64,000 bases of DNA from NCBI GenBank assembly GCA_966250385.1, contig CBINHC010000008.1:62001-126000 (forward strand), written 5' to 3'. The position numbers and the translations under genes are program-made. The notes under the pieces are model-generated. The model worked only from the letters and a program-made list of their open reading frames with translations. It was not told where the DNA came from and did not search any database. Shown here in pieces: positions 33,941 to 42,453 of the stretch; position 1 is the stretch's first letter; the number at the start of each line of letters is the position of its first letter. The stretch comes from DASWTL01 sp966250385. Lineage in GTDB: Bacteria > Bacteroidota > Bacteroidia > Sphingobacteriales > Sphingobacteriaceae.

Positions 33941-34843
33941 TCAGAAGTAAAGATGCATGGCCTGGCGGAAGGTATTGCAATGCGCCTCCACAATATCTGC
34001 GATCCGGGCCGAGTACCCGCCGCCCATGCTGACCTGTACCGGAATGCGCCGTTCCGCCGCATATTGAAAGACCAGCCGGTCGCGTTCGCGGCATCCCTCC
34101 CGCGAGAGGGCCAGCTTTCCCAGTTTATCGGTAGCGAGCACATCCACAGCGGGCAGATAAAAGATAAAATCGGGACTACGTTCCCGGAACATCCGCTCCA
34201 GTGCGGCCTTCAGCAGCGACAGGTACTCCAGGTCGCCCATCCCGTCGGGCAGGGGAATATCGAGGTCCGACTGCTCCTTCCGGAATGGAAAGTTGCGTTC
34301 TCCGTGCATGGAAAACGTAAAGACCCGCGGCTCATCCCGGAAGATTTCCGCAGTTCCGTTTCCCTGATGGACATCTACATCGATCATTAAGATGTCCCCG
34401 GCCAAACCGTTATCCAGCAGATAATTGGCGGCTGAAGCCTGGTCGTTCAGCAGGCAGAAGCCTTCTCCCCAGCTGCTACCCGCGTGGTGCGTCCCGCCCG
34501 CCACATTGAAAGCGATGCCGTGTTCCATAGCAAAATGGCATCCGTCGATAGTCCCCTGCAGGATCCGCCGCTCCCGCTCTACCAGCTTTCCGCTGAGCGG
34601 AAAGCCGATCCGCCGGATCTCCGCCGGTTCGAGCCGAAGGTCCCGCAGGCGCTCCCAGTAACCCTGCTGATGCGTCCTGAGGATGACCGCTTCATCGACG
34701 ATCGTTGGTTCGAACAGATTGGCTGCCGTGATGACGCCTTCATGCAGGAGCTGTTCAGGAATCAAGTCATACTTGATCATCGGAAAACGGTGCCCGGACG
34801 GCAGCGGATGGCAGTAAATCGGATGGTAGGCAATTCGTAGCAT
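33941..34843 (-). CDS. Histone deacetylase/acetylpolyamine amidohydrolase-like protein
   Basis: This zinc-dependent deacylase-fold enzyme has about 300 residues. The ATG at 34843 (MLRIAYHPIYCHPLPSGHRFP) matches family N-termini. Upstream in-frame ATGs up to 35035 would add 64 residues unlike the family. Active-site features are the His pair in GGTHHAG, zinc ligands in DVDVHQGNG, and the third Asp in PAVDVLATDKLG, with the glycine-Tyr loop GGGYS. Likely activity is removal of acetyl groups from amines or proteins. An amine-forming decarboxylase gene lies upstream on the same strand, which hints at polyamine or amine metabolism (inference). Confidence 0.9.
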   Translation of the reverse strand: MLRIAYHPIYCHPLPSGHRFPMIKYDLIPEQLLHEGVITAANLFEPTIVDEAVILRTHQQGYWERLRDLRLEPAEIRRIGFPLSGKLVERERRILQGTIDGCHFAMEHGIAFNVAGGTHHAGSSWGEGFCLLNDQASAANYLLDNGLAGDILMIDVDVHQGNGTAEIFRDEPRVFTFSMHGERNFPFRKEQSDLDIPLPDGMGDLEYLSLLKAALERMFRERSPDFIFYLPAVDVLATDKLGKLALSREGCRERDRLVFQYAAERRIPVQVSMGGGYSARIADIVEAHCNTFRQAMHLYF

Positions 34844-35091
34844 GAGGTCAGCGTCGGGGACTTCCGCACCGTAAACATTCCGCATAGGTCCATTTCGGTG
34901 AGCCATGCCCGGGCGGGTACTATTCCGGCACGATGATACTGATTTTTCCGTAATGTACGGCGGTTTCGGTGCGGGCTGGCTGATCATCACGGGCTTCTGA
35001 ACTGCCGAAACCCGGCGTAGCGCGAACTTCCGCACTCAAAAATCCGGATTCATGCCATTGACCCGCAAATGCCGGTTTGTCTCCTTAACCG

Positions 35092-36525
35092 TCACATCAG
35101 GTGGCCCGGCGACATGTCGAGCGCCATCTGCCGGATCGTTCCGAGCAAGCCCCGGAGTTCCGCAGGCGTGGAAAGGGGGTTCATCAGCGAGACCCGCAGG
35201 AAATGCTCACCGTGAAGGATGGTCTGTACGATATAGTACCGGCCGTCGGCAACCAGGTTGTCGCGGATCATGCGGTTCAGTTGCTGATCGTCACCGTACC
35301 GGAAACACACGATATTGCTTTGAGGTTCATAGGCCAGTTCAAACAGCGGATTCTCGCGGATCATCGCGGCAAACGTCGTTGCCAGTCCGAAAAGCTGTTC
35401 AATGTTCTGACGGAAGATCGCCTCTCCATATATACGGAAGATGGTATAGATGTTCAGGGAGGTCATCGCCTTCGTGCATTCAAAGGTCCGCTTACCCGAA
35501 TGATACCATTCTTCGCTGGTTTGCTCGGACCACAGGTACTGTGCCCGCTGGGCAAAAGTCCGGTAGGCATCTCCGCCGCATCCGAAGATGACCGCCGTCG
35601 ATAAAGAGGGCGTAAGCATCATCTTATGGAAGTCGACGATCACAGAGTCCGCCTTTTCAATGCCTTTCACCAGGTTACTGTATTTTTCGGAATAGGCGGC
35701 CGGGGCACCATGGGCGCCGTCTACATGGAACCAGAGACCCGCCTCCCGGCAGAATGCCGCGATCTCCTCCAGGTCATCATAGGATCCGGTGGACGTGGTG
35801 CCTGCGCAGCCAATTACAGCGATCACCTTCAGGCCCCTCCGGACGGCATCCCGGTAGCTGCTGCGCAGCAGGTCGGTACGCATCCGGAAATCACTGGTTA
35901 CCGGTATCTTAACGATCCCCTGGCTCCCGAGGCCCATGATCCGGGCTGCCCGGTCAATGCAGTAATGGGCCTCTTCGGAGACCATCACCGCCAGGCGTTC
36001 ATGATTACCCGATCCTTCCTCCCAGACATCAGTTGCCCTGGCCCGGGCGGCAAGGAGCGCGGTCAGGTTGCCCAGAGAGCCACCTGAGGTAATGAATCCC
36101 GAAGCTTCTGTGCCGAAGCCCAGTTTCCGGGCAACCGCCTCGGTCAGGATCCGGTCCAGCACGTTTCCGACCATTCCCATCTCATAGACACCCATTCCCT
36201 GGTTCAGGATCGCAGAAACAGCGGCTGACAACGCGGAGACGGGCAGCGCCGGCACGGTCTGGTGACCGAGGTACTGCCTGCGGTGAATCCGGATCGAGCG
36301 GGACATGACGTCCCGGAACAGATCCAGGGGATCAGCCGGCTCGTTTCGGTCAAAGTCCTGCTTCCAGTAGGCCAGCTGCTCATCCGGCGTTTGCCATGGA
36401 ATCACGCGTTCATCGTTCCGGCCGTCGATCGCATGATCCAGGTATTCAGCCAGCAGATCGATTACCTCATGGCCCTTTTTACGGAAATCGTCAACTGAAA
36501 AAGCTTTTTCAAACAGGTCGTTCAT
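35092..36525 (-). CDS. Group II PLP-dependent amino-acid decarboxylase
   Basis: The 477-residue enzyme makes an amine and CO2 from an amino acid (aromatic, glutamate or diaminobutyrate type). Visible residues: HVDGAHGAPAAYSE (Asp and Ala/His that contact PLP), the PLP lysine in VDFHKMML (about 300), SGGSLGNLTALLAAR near 125 and the C-terminal LRVSLMNPLSTPAEL. Length and order fit the Ddc/AADC family. The exact substrate cannot be read. About 250 bases separate it from the HDAC-like gene on the same strand. That gap holds no convincing gene. Confidence 0.9.
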   Translation of the reverse strand: MNDLFEKAFSVDDFRKKGHEVIDLLAEYLDHAIDGRNDERVIPWQTPDEQLAYWKQDFDRNEPADPLDLFRDVMSRSIRIHRRQYLGHQTVPALPVSALSAAVSAILNQGMGVYEMGMVGNVLDRILTEAVARKLGFGTEASGFITSGGSLGNLTALLAARARATDVWEEGSGNHERLAVMVSEEAHYCIDRAARIMGLGSQGIVKIPVTSDFRMRTDLLRSSYRDAVRRGLKVIAVIGCAGTTSTGSYDDLEEIAAFCREAGLWFHVDGAHGAPAAYSEKYSNLVKGIEKADSVIVDFHKMMLTPSLSTAVIFGCGGDAYRTFAQRAQYLWSEQTSEEWYHSGKRTFECTKAMTSLNIYTIFRIYGEAIFRQNIEQLFGLATTFAAMIRENPLFELAYEPQSNIVCFRYGDDQQLNRMIRDNLVADGRYYIVQTILHGEHFLRVSLMNPLSTPAELRGLLGTIRQMALDMSPGHLM

Positions 36526-36619
36526 CTGAGAGTAGGTTTATCCGGATGCAAAGAAAAGAAGAAAATCGGCTGCATGATGCATCCCGTTCCGGTTTGCGGG
36601 CGCGAAGGACCGGTCCGGA

Positions 36620-37414
36620 TCAGTCCAGTTGCTCCTTGACGGTCGTTACGATATGGGCGGATACTTCAAAGGTCACTTTTCCCTGGCGATCAGCATATCG
36701 GACCAGGTGCTTTTCGGCTAGCGGAAGCCACGCTTTCAGATCATCGGCACTCGCCGGCCCGTTCCACGTAAACCAGCGGATCCCGGCGCGGATCCATGAG
36801 CCGACCGAAGGGAAGGTTACCATGGATTTAAGCGTCCGTAACTCCGGCGCATGAATGCCGGGATGCCTGAAGAGCGCTGAAAGGCATTCCTTGTCGAATG
36901 ACAGCATGCTGTTGAGCCGGCTGCCGAATTCGCCGGATAAGAGATTTCTCAGGGCCTGGAATGCGGAGGTGGATTCCAGGGAATCCCAGACGGCCACGGC
37001 GATCGGCTTACCGGGACGTACCACCCGGATCATTTCTTTTACAGCATCTTCGGCGTTATGGAAAAATGCCAGCGCGAACTGGCTGACTACGGCATCAAAG
37101 GAATTGTTCCCGTACGGCAGCAGTTCCGCCCGGCCGTGATCCCAGCGGATCTGCGGGGCGAGGGCTGTGGCCAGCGACAGCAGGTCTTCACGCTGCTCGA
37201 TACCCGTTACGTCCGCCTGACGATATTCCGTCAGGTACCGTGCAAGTACCCCGGAGCCGCATCCCACGTCCAGGACCCTGTCCTTCGGTCCGATTCCGGC
37301 CGCATCAGCCAGTGCCGGCGGCCAGGATCTGAAAAGATGCATCGCGCCCTCCTCCTGCCATCCCGCTGCATCATGGGGGCTTGTTCGGGGCTGATTGCCA
37401 GATGATGGGTCCAT
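36620..37414 (-). CDS. Class I SAM-dependent methyltransferase
   Basis: This cytoplasmic methyltransferase of 264 residues belongs to the UbiE/Coq5-like Methyltransf_11 group. SAM-site motifs are VLDVGCGSGVLARYLTE (motif I, about 47-63), VTGIEQREDLL (acidic residue after strand 2), and AELLPYGNNSFDAVVSQFAL (motifs II/III). The remaining C-terminal 100 residues probably recognise the substrate, which is unknown. The N-terminal segment (GWQEEGAMHLFRSWPPALA) is typical of small-molecule methyltransferases. The gene is separated by 93 bases from the decarboxylase. Confidence 0.9.
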   Translation of the reverse strand: MDPSSGNQPRTSPHDAAGWQEEGAMHLFRSWPPALADAAGIGPKDRVLDVGCGSGVLARYLTEYRQADVTGIEQREDLLSLATALAPQIRWDHGRAELLPYGNNSFDAVVSQFALAFFHNAEDAVKEMIRVVRPGKPIAVAVWDSLESTSAFQALRNLLSGEFGSRLNSMLSFDKECLSALFRHPGIHAPELRTLKSMVTFPSVGSWIRAGIRWFTWNGPASADDLKAWLPLAEKHLVRYADRQGKVTFEVSAHIVTTVKEQLD

Positions 37415-37499
37415 GCGCGCTTCCCTCCCGTCATTACCTGAAGTAATTTACGAAAACTTCCGGAAAGAACCTTGAAAACGGCCCCGAAATTCGCCCGGC

Positions 37500-39386
37500 T
37501 TACTCAAGCGTCGGTTCATGGTGGTTCCGCTGATGGTCCCACAGTTTCCTGAACCGCTCCCCGTGGCGAAACAGCGCCTGCAGGGTACCCTCTTCCACGA
37601 TCCGGCCCTTATGCATTACATAGATATAATCGAAATGATGCAGCAGATGGAGCCGGTGTAACGTCGAAATCACGGTCTTGCCTTCAAATTCCCGGAACAT
37701 GTTCAGATAGATTTCCGATTCGGTCTGCGGGTCCATACTGCTGGTCGGCTCATCCATAAGCACCATGCTGCTGGCGCGGGCAGCCAGCACGCCGCGGGCA
37801 AGGGCCAGACGTTGCTTTTGTCCGCCGGAAAGGTTCTGCCCCTTCTCAATGATCGGGGTCCGAAGCCCTTCCGGCATGTCACTCAGTACCGCCGACAGTC
37901 TGGTCAGATCACATACCCTGCTGATCTCTTCCGGGCTGAAGTAGAGCCCCATGGTAATATTGTACTCAAAGGTCGCTTCGAAGATCTCAGGTTCCTGCGG
38001 AAGCAGCGTTACCGAACCGGCGACCATTCCGAGGTCGAAAGCCTGGCCGTCCACTTCCGTAAGCGTATCAGTTTCCGGTCGGTTCAGTCCTCTCAGCAGC
38101 GTCAGCAAGGTACTCTTACCGCAACCGCTCTCCCCGATCAGGGCAATCCGTTGTCCCCGGCAAATATCCAGATCAATCTGCTTCAGACCCGCCGGTTTCT
38201 TCCATGCCGGCAGCGGATCCAGAATCCCCTGGGAATTGACGACCGGGACGGCGTTCTTCTGTGGATGCCGGTAACCCAGGTTTCGGATCATGATCTGTTG
38301 CCAGTTATCCGGTAACAGTGACTCTCCGGATTTCCTGTTTCCGTGCACGGCAGCGGCTGCATCAAACTCACCGGCCGTATCAAGATCCGTTTTGAACTGA
38401 ACGATCTGGGTGTACTGACTGGCAAAATCATTGAATACGCTGGTGAACTGGTTGACAAAACCCAGCAGGGTAACCAGTCCCCCCAGTTTGAAAACCGTTC
38501 CCGGCTGATAGTTCTGGTAAACGTAGCCCAGGATCATCACCACATAGATCAGCGCTACCAGCATCTGGGCGGTGAACCACTTCCACTCATTGACGGCGAC
38601 ATGCTTTTTGAACGGGGGAAAAATAGCCCGGACCTTTTCCATGAACCCGGAATGAACCCGCTGTTCCAATCTGAGCGTAATGACGGTCATGATATTGGAC
38701 AGGCTGTCGAACAGCCCGGAGGACATGACGTGATCCGCCTCGTTCACCTCTTTCAGGGACCGCACAAACGGTTTGTCAAACCTGGATATCATGAACATCG
38801 TGAACAGCCCGAGGATTGCAGCCACCGAACCGAACAGCGGTGAAAAGTAGAACATCACCGAGAATGAAATGACAAATTTCATCAGCGAAGCAATATACAG
38901 GAAGCCGTTCTGAAAAAAGTCTTTCAATGCCGTATACGCCTTCCGTAACCGGTTGATGGTGGACCCGCTGTGATGCTCCTTATGCCAGGCCACCGGGAGA
39001 TGGATCAGCTTGCGGTACTGTTCATCGAGGTAGTTCGCAGACACTTTGAATGCCAGGTTTCGCTCCATGACCCGGGCAGGACCATGAAAGGCCCATTCCA
39101 GCAGCCTCAGGGCAAGGAACCCCAGTCCGTAGAGCCAGACCCGGGACAGCACATCGGCGCCATTTTCCTGGACCGAATCAACGAACCATCCGTAGAAGAA
39201 CGGGTTCACCGCTGCGGTCAGGTTGGCGCACACAAAAAGCAGGTAGATCACTGCATATAGACTTCTGTCCCTGCCGGCATATCGCCAGGCGGTGGACAGT
39301 AGGGAGATATATGGATTTTTCACGGGACAGACAAATACCGCCCTTTTACGGGTGCCGGGCCGGAAAGTTGCGGCCGGAACCGTCAT
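37500..39386 (-). CDS. ABC exporter, fused membrane and ATPase domains
   Basis: The 628-residue half-transporter, likely a homodimer, lies in the inner membrane. Six membrane helices occupy about 35-330. The nucleotide-binding domain has Walker A GESGCGKST, signature LSGGQKQR, Walker B SMVLMDEPTSS and the H-loop STLHRLHLL. Its ATG at 39386 overlaps the stop codon of the upstream RMD1/DUF155 gene (ATGA), so the two are translationally coupled. Residues 1-18 are basic and could be an over-long start. A GTG about 20 codons later (VKNPYISLL) is an alternative. The substrate is unknown. Confidence 0.92.
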   Translation of the reverse strand: MTVPAATFRPGTRKRAVFVCPVKNPYISLLSTAWRYAGRDRSLYAVIYLLFVCANLTAAVNPFFYGWFVDSVQENGADVLSRVWLYGLGFLALRLLEWAFHGPARVMERNLAFKVSANYLDEQYRKLIHLPVAWHKEHHSGSTINRLRKAYTALKDFFQNGFLYIASLMKFVISFSVMFYFSPLFGSVAAILGLFTMFMISRFDKPFVRSLKEVNEADHVMSSGLFDSLSNIMTVITLRLEQRVHSGFMEKVRAIFPPFKKHVAVNEWKWFTAQMLVALIYVVMILGYVYQNYQPGTVFKLGGLVTLLGFVNQFTSVFNDFASQYTQIVQFKTDLDTAGEFDAAAAVHGNRKSGESLLPDNWQQIMIRNLGYRHPQKNAVPVVNSQGILDPLPAWKKPAGLKQIDLDICRGQRIALIGESGCGKSTLLTLLRGLNRPETDTLTEVDGQAFDLGMVAGSVTLLPQEPEIFEATFEYNITMGLYFSPEEISRVCDLTRLSAVLSDMPEGLRTPIIEKGQNLSGGQKQRLALARGVLAARASSMVLMDEPTSSMDPQTESEIYLNMFREFEGKTVISTLHRLHLLHHFDYIYVMHKGRIVEEGTLQALFRHGERFRKLWDHQRNHHEPTLE

Positions 39387-40165
39387 TGAAAGAGTTTTTC
39401 GATGAAGAGATTGATCACCTCAACCAGGATCAGGATGATGATGATCCATTCCAGCATGGTGCTGTACCTATACTGCAGCAGGGTTCTGAAAAGTTCCAGG
39501 TTATCCTTGACGATATTCAGCCCTTCCTGGATATTTCTGAAACGTTCCTGCAGATCGAAGGTCCGCTTGAGTTCCACGTCGATGCGGTTCAGACTCTCAT
39601 CGTCCCAGGTTTCCCGCGGCGAGTCGAAGATATACAGGTTTTCGGCTATCCGGTTCTTCAGCAACAGGGATTTTCCGATGTATCGTTTAAGATTTCTTCC
39701 GGAGATGTTCAGCCGGCCGCGAGCCTCCAGAACCTGGGTATGGGCATTCGTTTCTTCCAGCAGGCCGGTGGTCTGATCGGAATAGTAATCCAGGGCCACG
39801 GATTGGGATACGTTCAGCATGACCAGGCGGATCACCTGGGGATCTGAGCCCACAATGGAGATGGAGTTATACCGGATCTTGTTCTCCGGACAATGGGTCT
39901 CGATCTCGAACTGCTCGGTCAGACTCTCGGAAAAGCGGTTCTTGCAGTATGGAGAGATCAGGTGCAGAAATTCAGCGATCCGGATGGAGTCGTAATTCAG
40001 GAAGCAGACGACGCCATACTTGAATACATAAATGAACTTTTCGGATTCCGTCCGGAAGAACAGCTCATCGGAGTCGCTGTAGATGAGTTCAGCCCTGAAG
40101 GCGGGCTTGAACTGCTTCACGTCAATACTGTCCGCAATCTGGTATGATAGTACTTGCTGCTTCAT
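39383..40165 (-). CDS. RMD1/DUF155-family membrane-anchored protein
   Basis: This protein of about 260 residues from ATG 40165 (MKQQVLSYQIADSID) fits the family; an upstream ATG at 40219 adds 18 atypical residues. The RMD1/DUF155 domain is seen as FFRTESEKFIYVFKYGVVCFLN, then VSQSVALDYYSDQ, then ISGRNLKRYIGKSLLLKNRI. A C-terminal membrane helix (LEWIIIILILVEVINLFIE) anchors it. Eukaryotic relatives (RMND1) act in mitochondrial translation. Bacterial roles are unknown. It overlaps the ABC exporter gene downstream by four bases, suggesting functional coupling. Confidence 0.85.
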   Translation of the reverse strand: MKQQVLSYQIADSIDVKQFKPAFRAELIYSDSDELFFRTESEKFIYVFKYGVVCFLNYDSIRIAEFLHLISPYCKNRFSESLTEQFEIETHCPENKIRYNSISIVGSDPQVIRLVMLNVSQSVALDYYSDQTTGLLEETNAHTQVLEARGRLNISGRNLKRYIGKSLLLKNRIAENLYIFDSPRETWDDESLNRIDVELKRTFDLQERFRNIQEGLNIVKDNLELFRTLLQYRYSTMLEWIIIILILVEVINLFIEKLFQ

Positions 40166-40268
40166 TCGGGATACATTGGAAGATCGCACCCGGGCTGACT
40201 CCTGAACGGGTACAACCATGCCTCCGCGGCCGGGTATGCCCGGACGCTGAACCGGATGCAGAAACAGC

Positions 40269-40391
40269 TTACCGGCTTATGAACAACATAATAAAGCCGT
40301 AAGCGATCAGTCCGAGTATGATGATGCTGCCACCGATCACCAACAGATAATAGAGCCATCCGGGAACATAGATTTCGCGCTGGATTCTCAT
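40269..40391 (-). CDS. Small (40-residue) membrane protein
   Basis: ATG 40391 starts MRIQREIYVPGWLYYLLVIG, then a hydrophobic helix of about 24 residues ending GFIMLFISR. The frame could be extended upstream to 40514, but the extension is atypical. The gene lies about 100 bases upstream of the RMD1/DUF155 gene on the same strand. Family is unrecognised. Short transmembrane proteins of this sort are often missed. Confidence 0.45.
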   Translation of the reverse strand: MRIQREIYVPGWLYYLLVIGGSIIILGLIAYGFIMLFISR

Positions 40392-40510
40392 ACAACTCCT
40401 GGCAGACGAAAGATCTGCTGATAAATTAACAATACAGGTCTGATAACGTGTTGCAGAACAGTAAATTTCCCGACCGGACATCAAGAAACAGGATAGCGGG
40501 AAGGATCCGC

Positions 40511-41131
40511 TCATGGCTCGCGGTCAACATAGTACCGGACCATCGGCCGGTGCCTGGATGTACGGTCGACGATCTCAAAGCCGGCACGTTCGAACGACTT
40601 ATACAGGCCGATCCACGCAAACGAATCCGGAAGTTCTTCCTGGGTCGGAATAGTCGGGTAAGCTTCAATTACCCGGATCCCATGTTCGCGGGCATAGTCG
40701 ACAATCTTTTTCAGGATGGCCACAGAAAGCCCTTTTCTTCTGAACCGTTTATCAATAAAGAAGCAGGGTATCGACCACACGGCCTGGTCATCGATCGGCT
40801 TGTGGACCCGGGACCTGGCAAGCTTCGCGAAATCCTCGCGCGGCGCAAAGGCACACCACCCGACCGGATGTCCTTCGTAAAAGGCAATGAGGCCGGTTGG
40901 GGCGCCTTTCATCACCAGTGTTTTCATTGCCTCCCGGTTCCCGTTGTGTTGTTTCCCTTCACGGAAATCAGTATTTGAAAGCCGGTAGTACATGCACCAG
41001 CAATTTCCGCAGGCTCCCTTTTCTCCAAAAAGCCTGGTGAACGGTTCCCAGGTCCCGGGGGTAAGCGGCAGGATGCGGATATCGTTCCAGGGGGCCTCTG
41101 CGGAGGTGTTCAGGCTCAGTTCGTCTTCCAT
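40511..41131 (-). CDS. GNAT-family N-acetyltransferase
   Basis: The 206-residue protein has a GNAT fold: substrate-binding strand GLIAFYEGHPVGWCAFAP, then WSIPCFFIDKRFRRKGLSVAILKKIVDYA, where the RxxG-like acetyl-CoA loop (RFRRKG) lies (about 138-143). The N-terminal part carries Cys residues in ACGNCWCMYYRL (about 37-48), seen in some YoaP-like members. Substrate is unknown. The start MEDELSL fits the spacing. The gene is transcribed on its own. Confidence 0.85.
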   Translation of the reverse strand: MEDELSLNTSAEAPWNDIRILPLTPGTWEPFTRLFGEKGACGNCWCMYYRLSNTDFREGKQHNGNREAMKTLVMKGAPTGLIAFYEGHPVGWCAFAPREDFAKLARSRVHKPIDDQAVWSIPCFFIDKRFRRKGLSVAILKKIVDYAREHGIRVIEAYPTIPTQEELPDSFAWIGLYKSFERAGFEIVDRTSRHRPMVRYYVDREP

Positions 41132-41215
41132 CTGTTCAAAGGTAGAAAAGAGGCGCTATACCGGCAACCCGGCCGGGGCGTTTCGTTCCTGATGGCGACC
41201 CTGAATTCCCGGTTT

Positions 41216-41845
41216 TCATTCGCAGCCCAGCACAACCCTGTTGGCCAGGTCGATTTCTTCCTGCTGGATGGTATGAACCCGTCCCTTAAATACCTTGAGG
41301 GTCACCCGGGCATTCATCCCGCGGAATATTGCGGCGCTCTCCTCTACCCTGCTCAGGGGAACATGCGGGTCAGGGTCGCCGGAGGTGATCAGTACGGGCA
41401 TCCCGCTGAAGTCGCCCTGGTAGCTCTCAGGCAGTATCCTATCCCCGATCAGGCCGCCGGTAAGGGCGATCACTCCGCCGTAAGGTTGCGGATTGCGGGC
41501 TGTATATTCAAGGGCCACGCAGGCCCCCTGGGAAAATCCCAGAAAATAGATTTCGGAAAGGGGAAGGCCTGCAAACAGAATGTCCTCCACGATCTCTCCG
41601 ATCAGGTTCAGTGCCGAGCCGAGGGCAGGCTGATTATCCCCGGCCGGAGCAAGAAAACTATAGGGATACCAACTGGACTGGGTGGCAACCGGGGCCAGTA
41701 CGGCAGGGCTTTTCAGGTTCAGTTCATGTGCAAGACTTGCTATTCCGCCGGCATTTGCTCCACGCCCGTGAAGCATGATGATCGCGCTCTTTGCGGCCCG
41801 TAAGGGTTGTCCCGTCTGAAAAACTTGTTTGGTATGCGTATACAT
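41216..41845 (-). CDS. Phospholipase/carboxylesterase-like alpha/beta hydrolase
   Basis: This cytoplasmic hydrolase of 209 residues belongs to the carboxylesterase/acyl-protein thioesterase group (YpfH-like). The oxyanion motif is IIMLHGRGANAGGI, the nucleophile Ser is in GFSQGACVALEY (about 105), the Asp lies in SGDPDPHVP and the His in GRVHTIQ. No signal peptide is present. Likely substrates are short-chain esters or lysophospholipids. The gene is isolated, with a 600-base non-coding stretch upstream. Confidence 0.9.
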   Translation of the reverse strand: MYTHTKQVFQTGQPLRAAKSAIIMLHGRGANAGGIASLAHELNLKSPAVLAPVATQSSWYPYSFLAPAGDNQPALGSALNLIGEIVEDILFAGLPLSEIYFLGFSQGACVALEYTARNPQPYGGVIALTGGLIGDRILPESYQGDFSGMPVLITSGDPDPHVPLSRVEESAAIFRGMNARVTLKVFKGRVHTIQQEEIDLANRVVLGCE

Positions 41846-42453
41846 AACGGTTTATCCTGATCGATTCGCCTGCCCTGGCGGGCGAATCAGCATTCGTTTG
41901 TCCCCTGCCACTAAACAAATTAAGGGCCACTCTTCAGAGACCGTACCGTAACGTCCGTCCCGCCCCCGATACTCCGGGCCTGCCCCGGAAAAACCGCCGG
42001 GGGATCCTACGTTTCTGGGCATTTTATGAAAATAAAGGCACCCTTGACAACTGCAGACCGGCGAATCGCTGAAATATTACCATCAGCCTGCAGGAAATCA
42101 GCCGTTTTTTTGGCGTCGGTTCCTTGCAATTACGGATATCGTCACTATTTTTACCGCTTTGGCATTCACGGCATTATGAATGGCCGTTTTCTCTTGGCCG
42201 GAAGGATCCGGCCCCCGGGCGGGAGTTTGGCGGCCACGGCATAACCGGGCACCAGCACACGCTGATATTGATATTTCCGTTAGCATAATCATAGAGGCAG
42301 CCGGTAGGAACGGGCTTGCCATCAGGGGGGCACGAAAACAAAGGAACCTGATTTTTGTTTTTAAAGGCCGGGCGCTTTTTGCGGTCGCCGGCAGCGGGCA
42401 AGCTTCTGGAGAAGAAATTGTACTGGTTTGACTCCCCGGAGAAACTATAGTAA
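41846..42453. other. Non-coding stretch between divergent genes
   Basis: About 608 bases separate the divergent carboxylesterase and multi-PAS kinase genes. One clear inverted repeat is present: GATTCGCC (41862-41869) and GGCGAATC (41880-41887) with a ten-base loop, 17 bases before the carboxylesterase start. It could be an operator or a leader hairpin. No exact -7 box was seen and no convincing small gene. The open frames in the interval look like chance. Confidence 0.4.

Noticed and set aside
34844..35035. Extra N-terminal 64 residues of the HDAC-like protein
   Set aside because: Family proteins begin at a motif like MLRIAYHPIY; the extension has no matching pattern.
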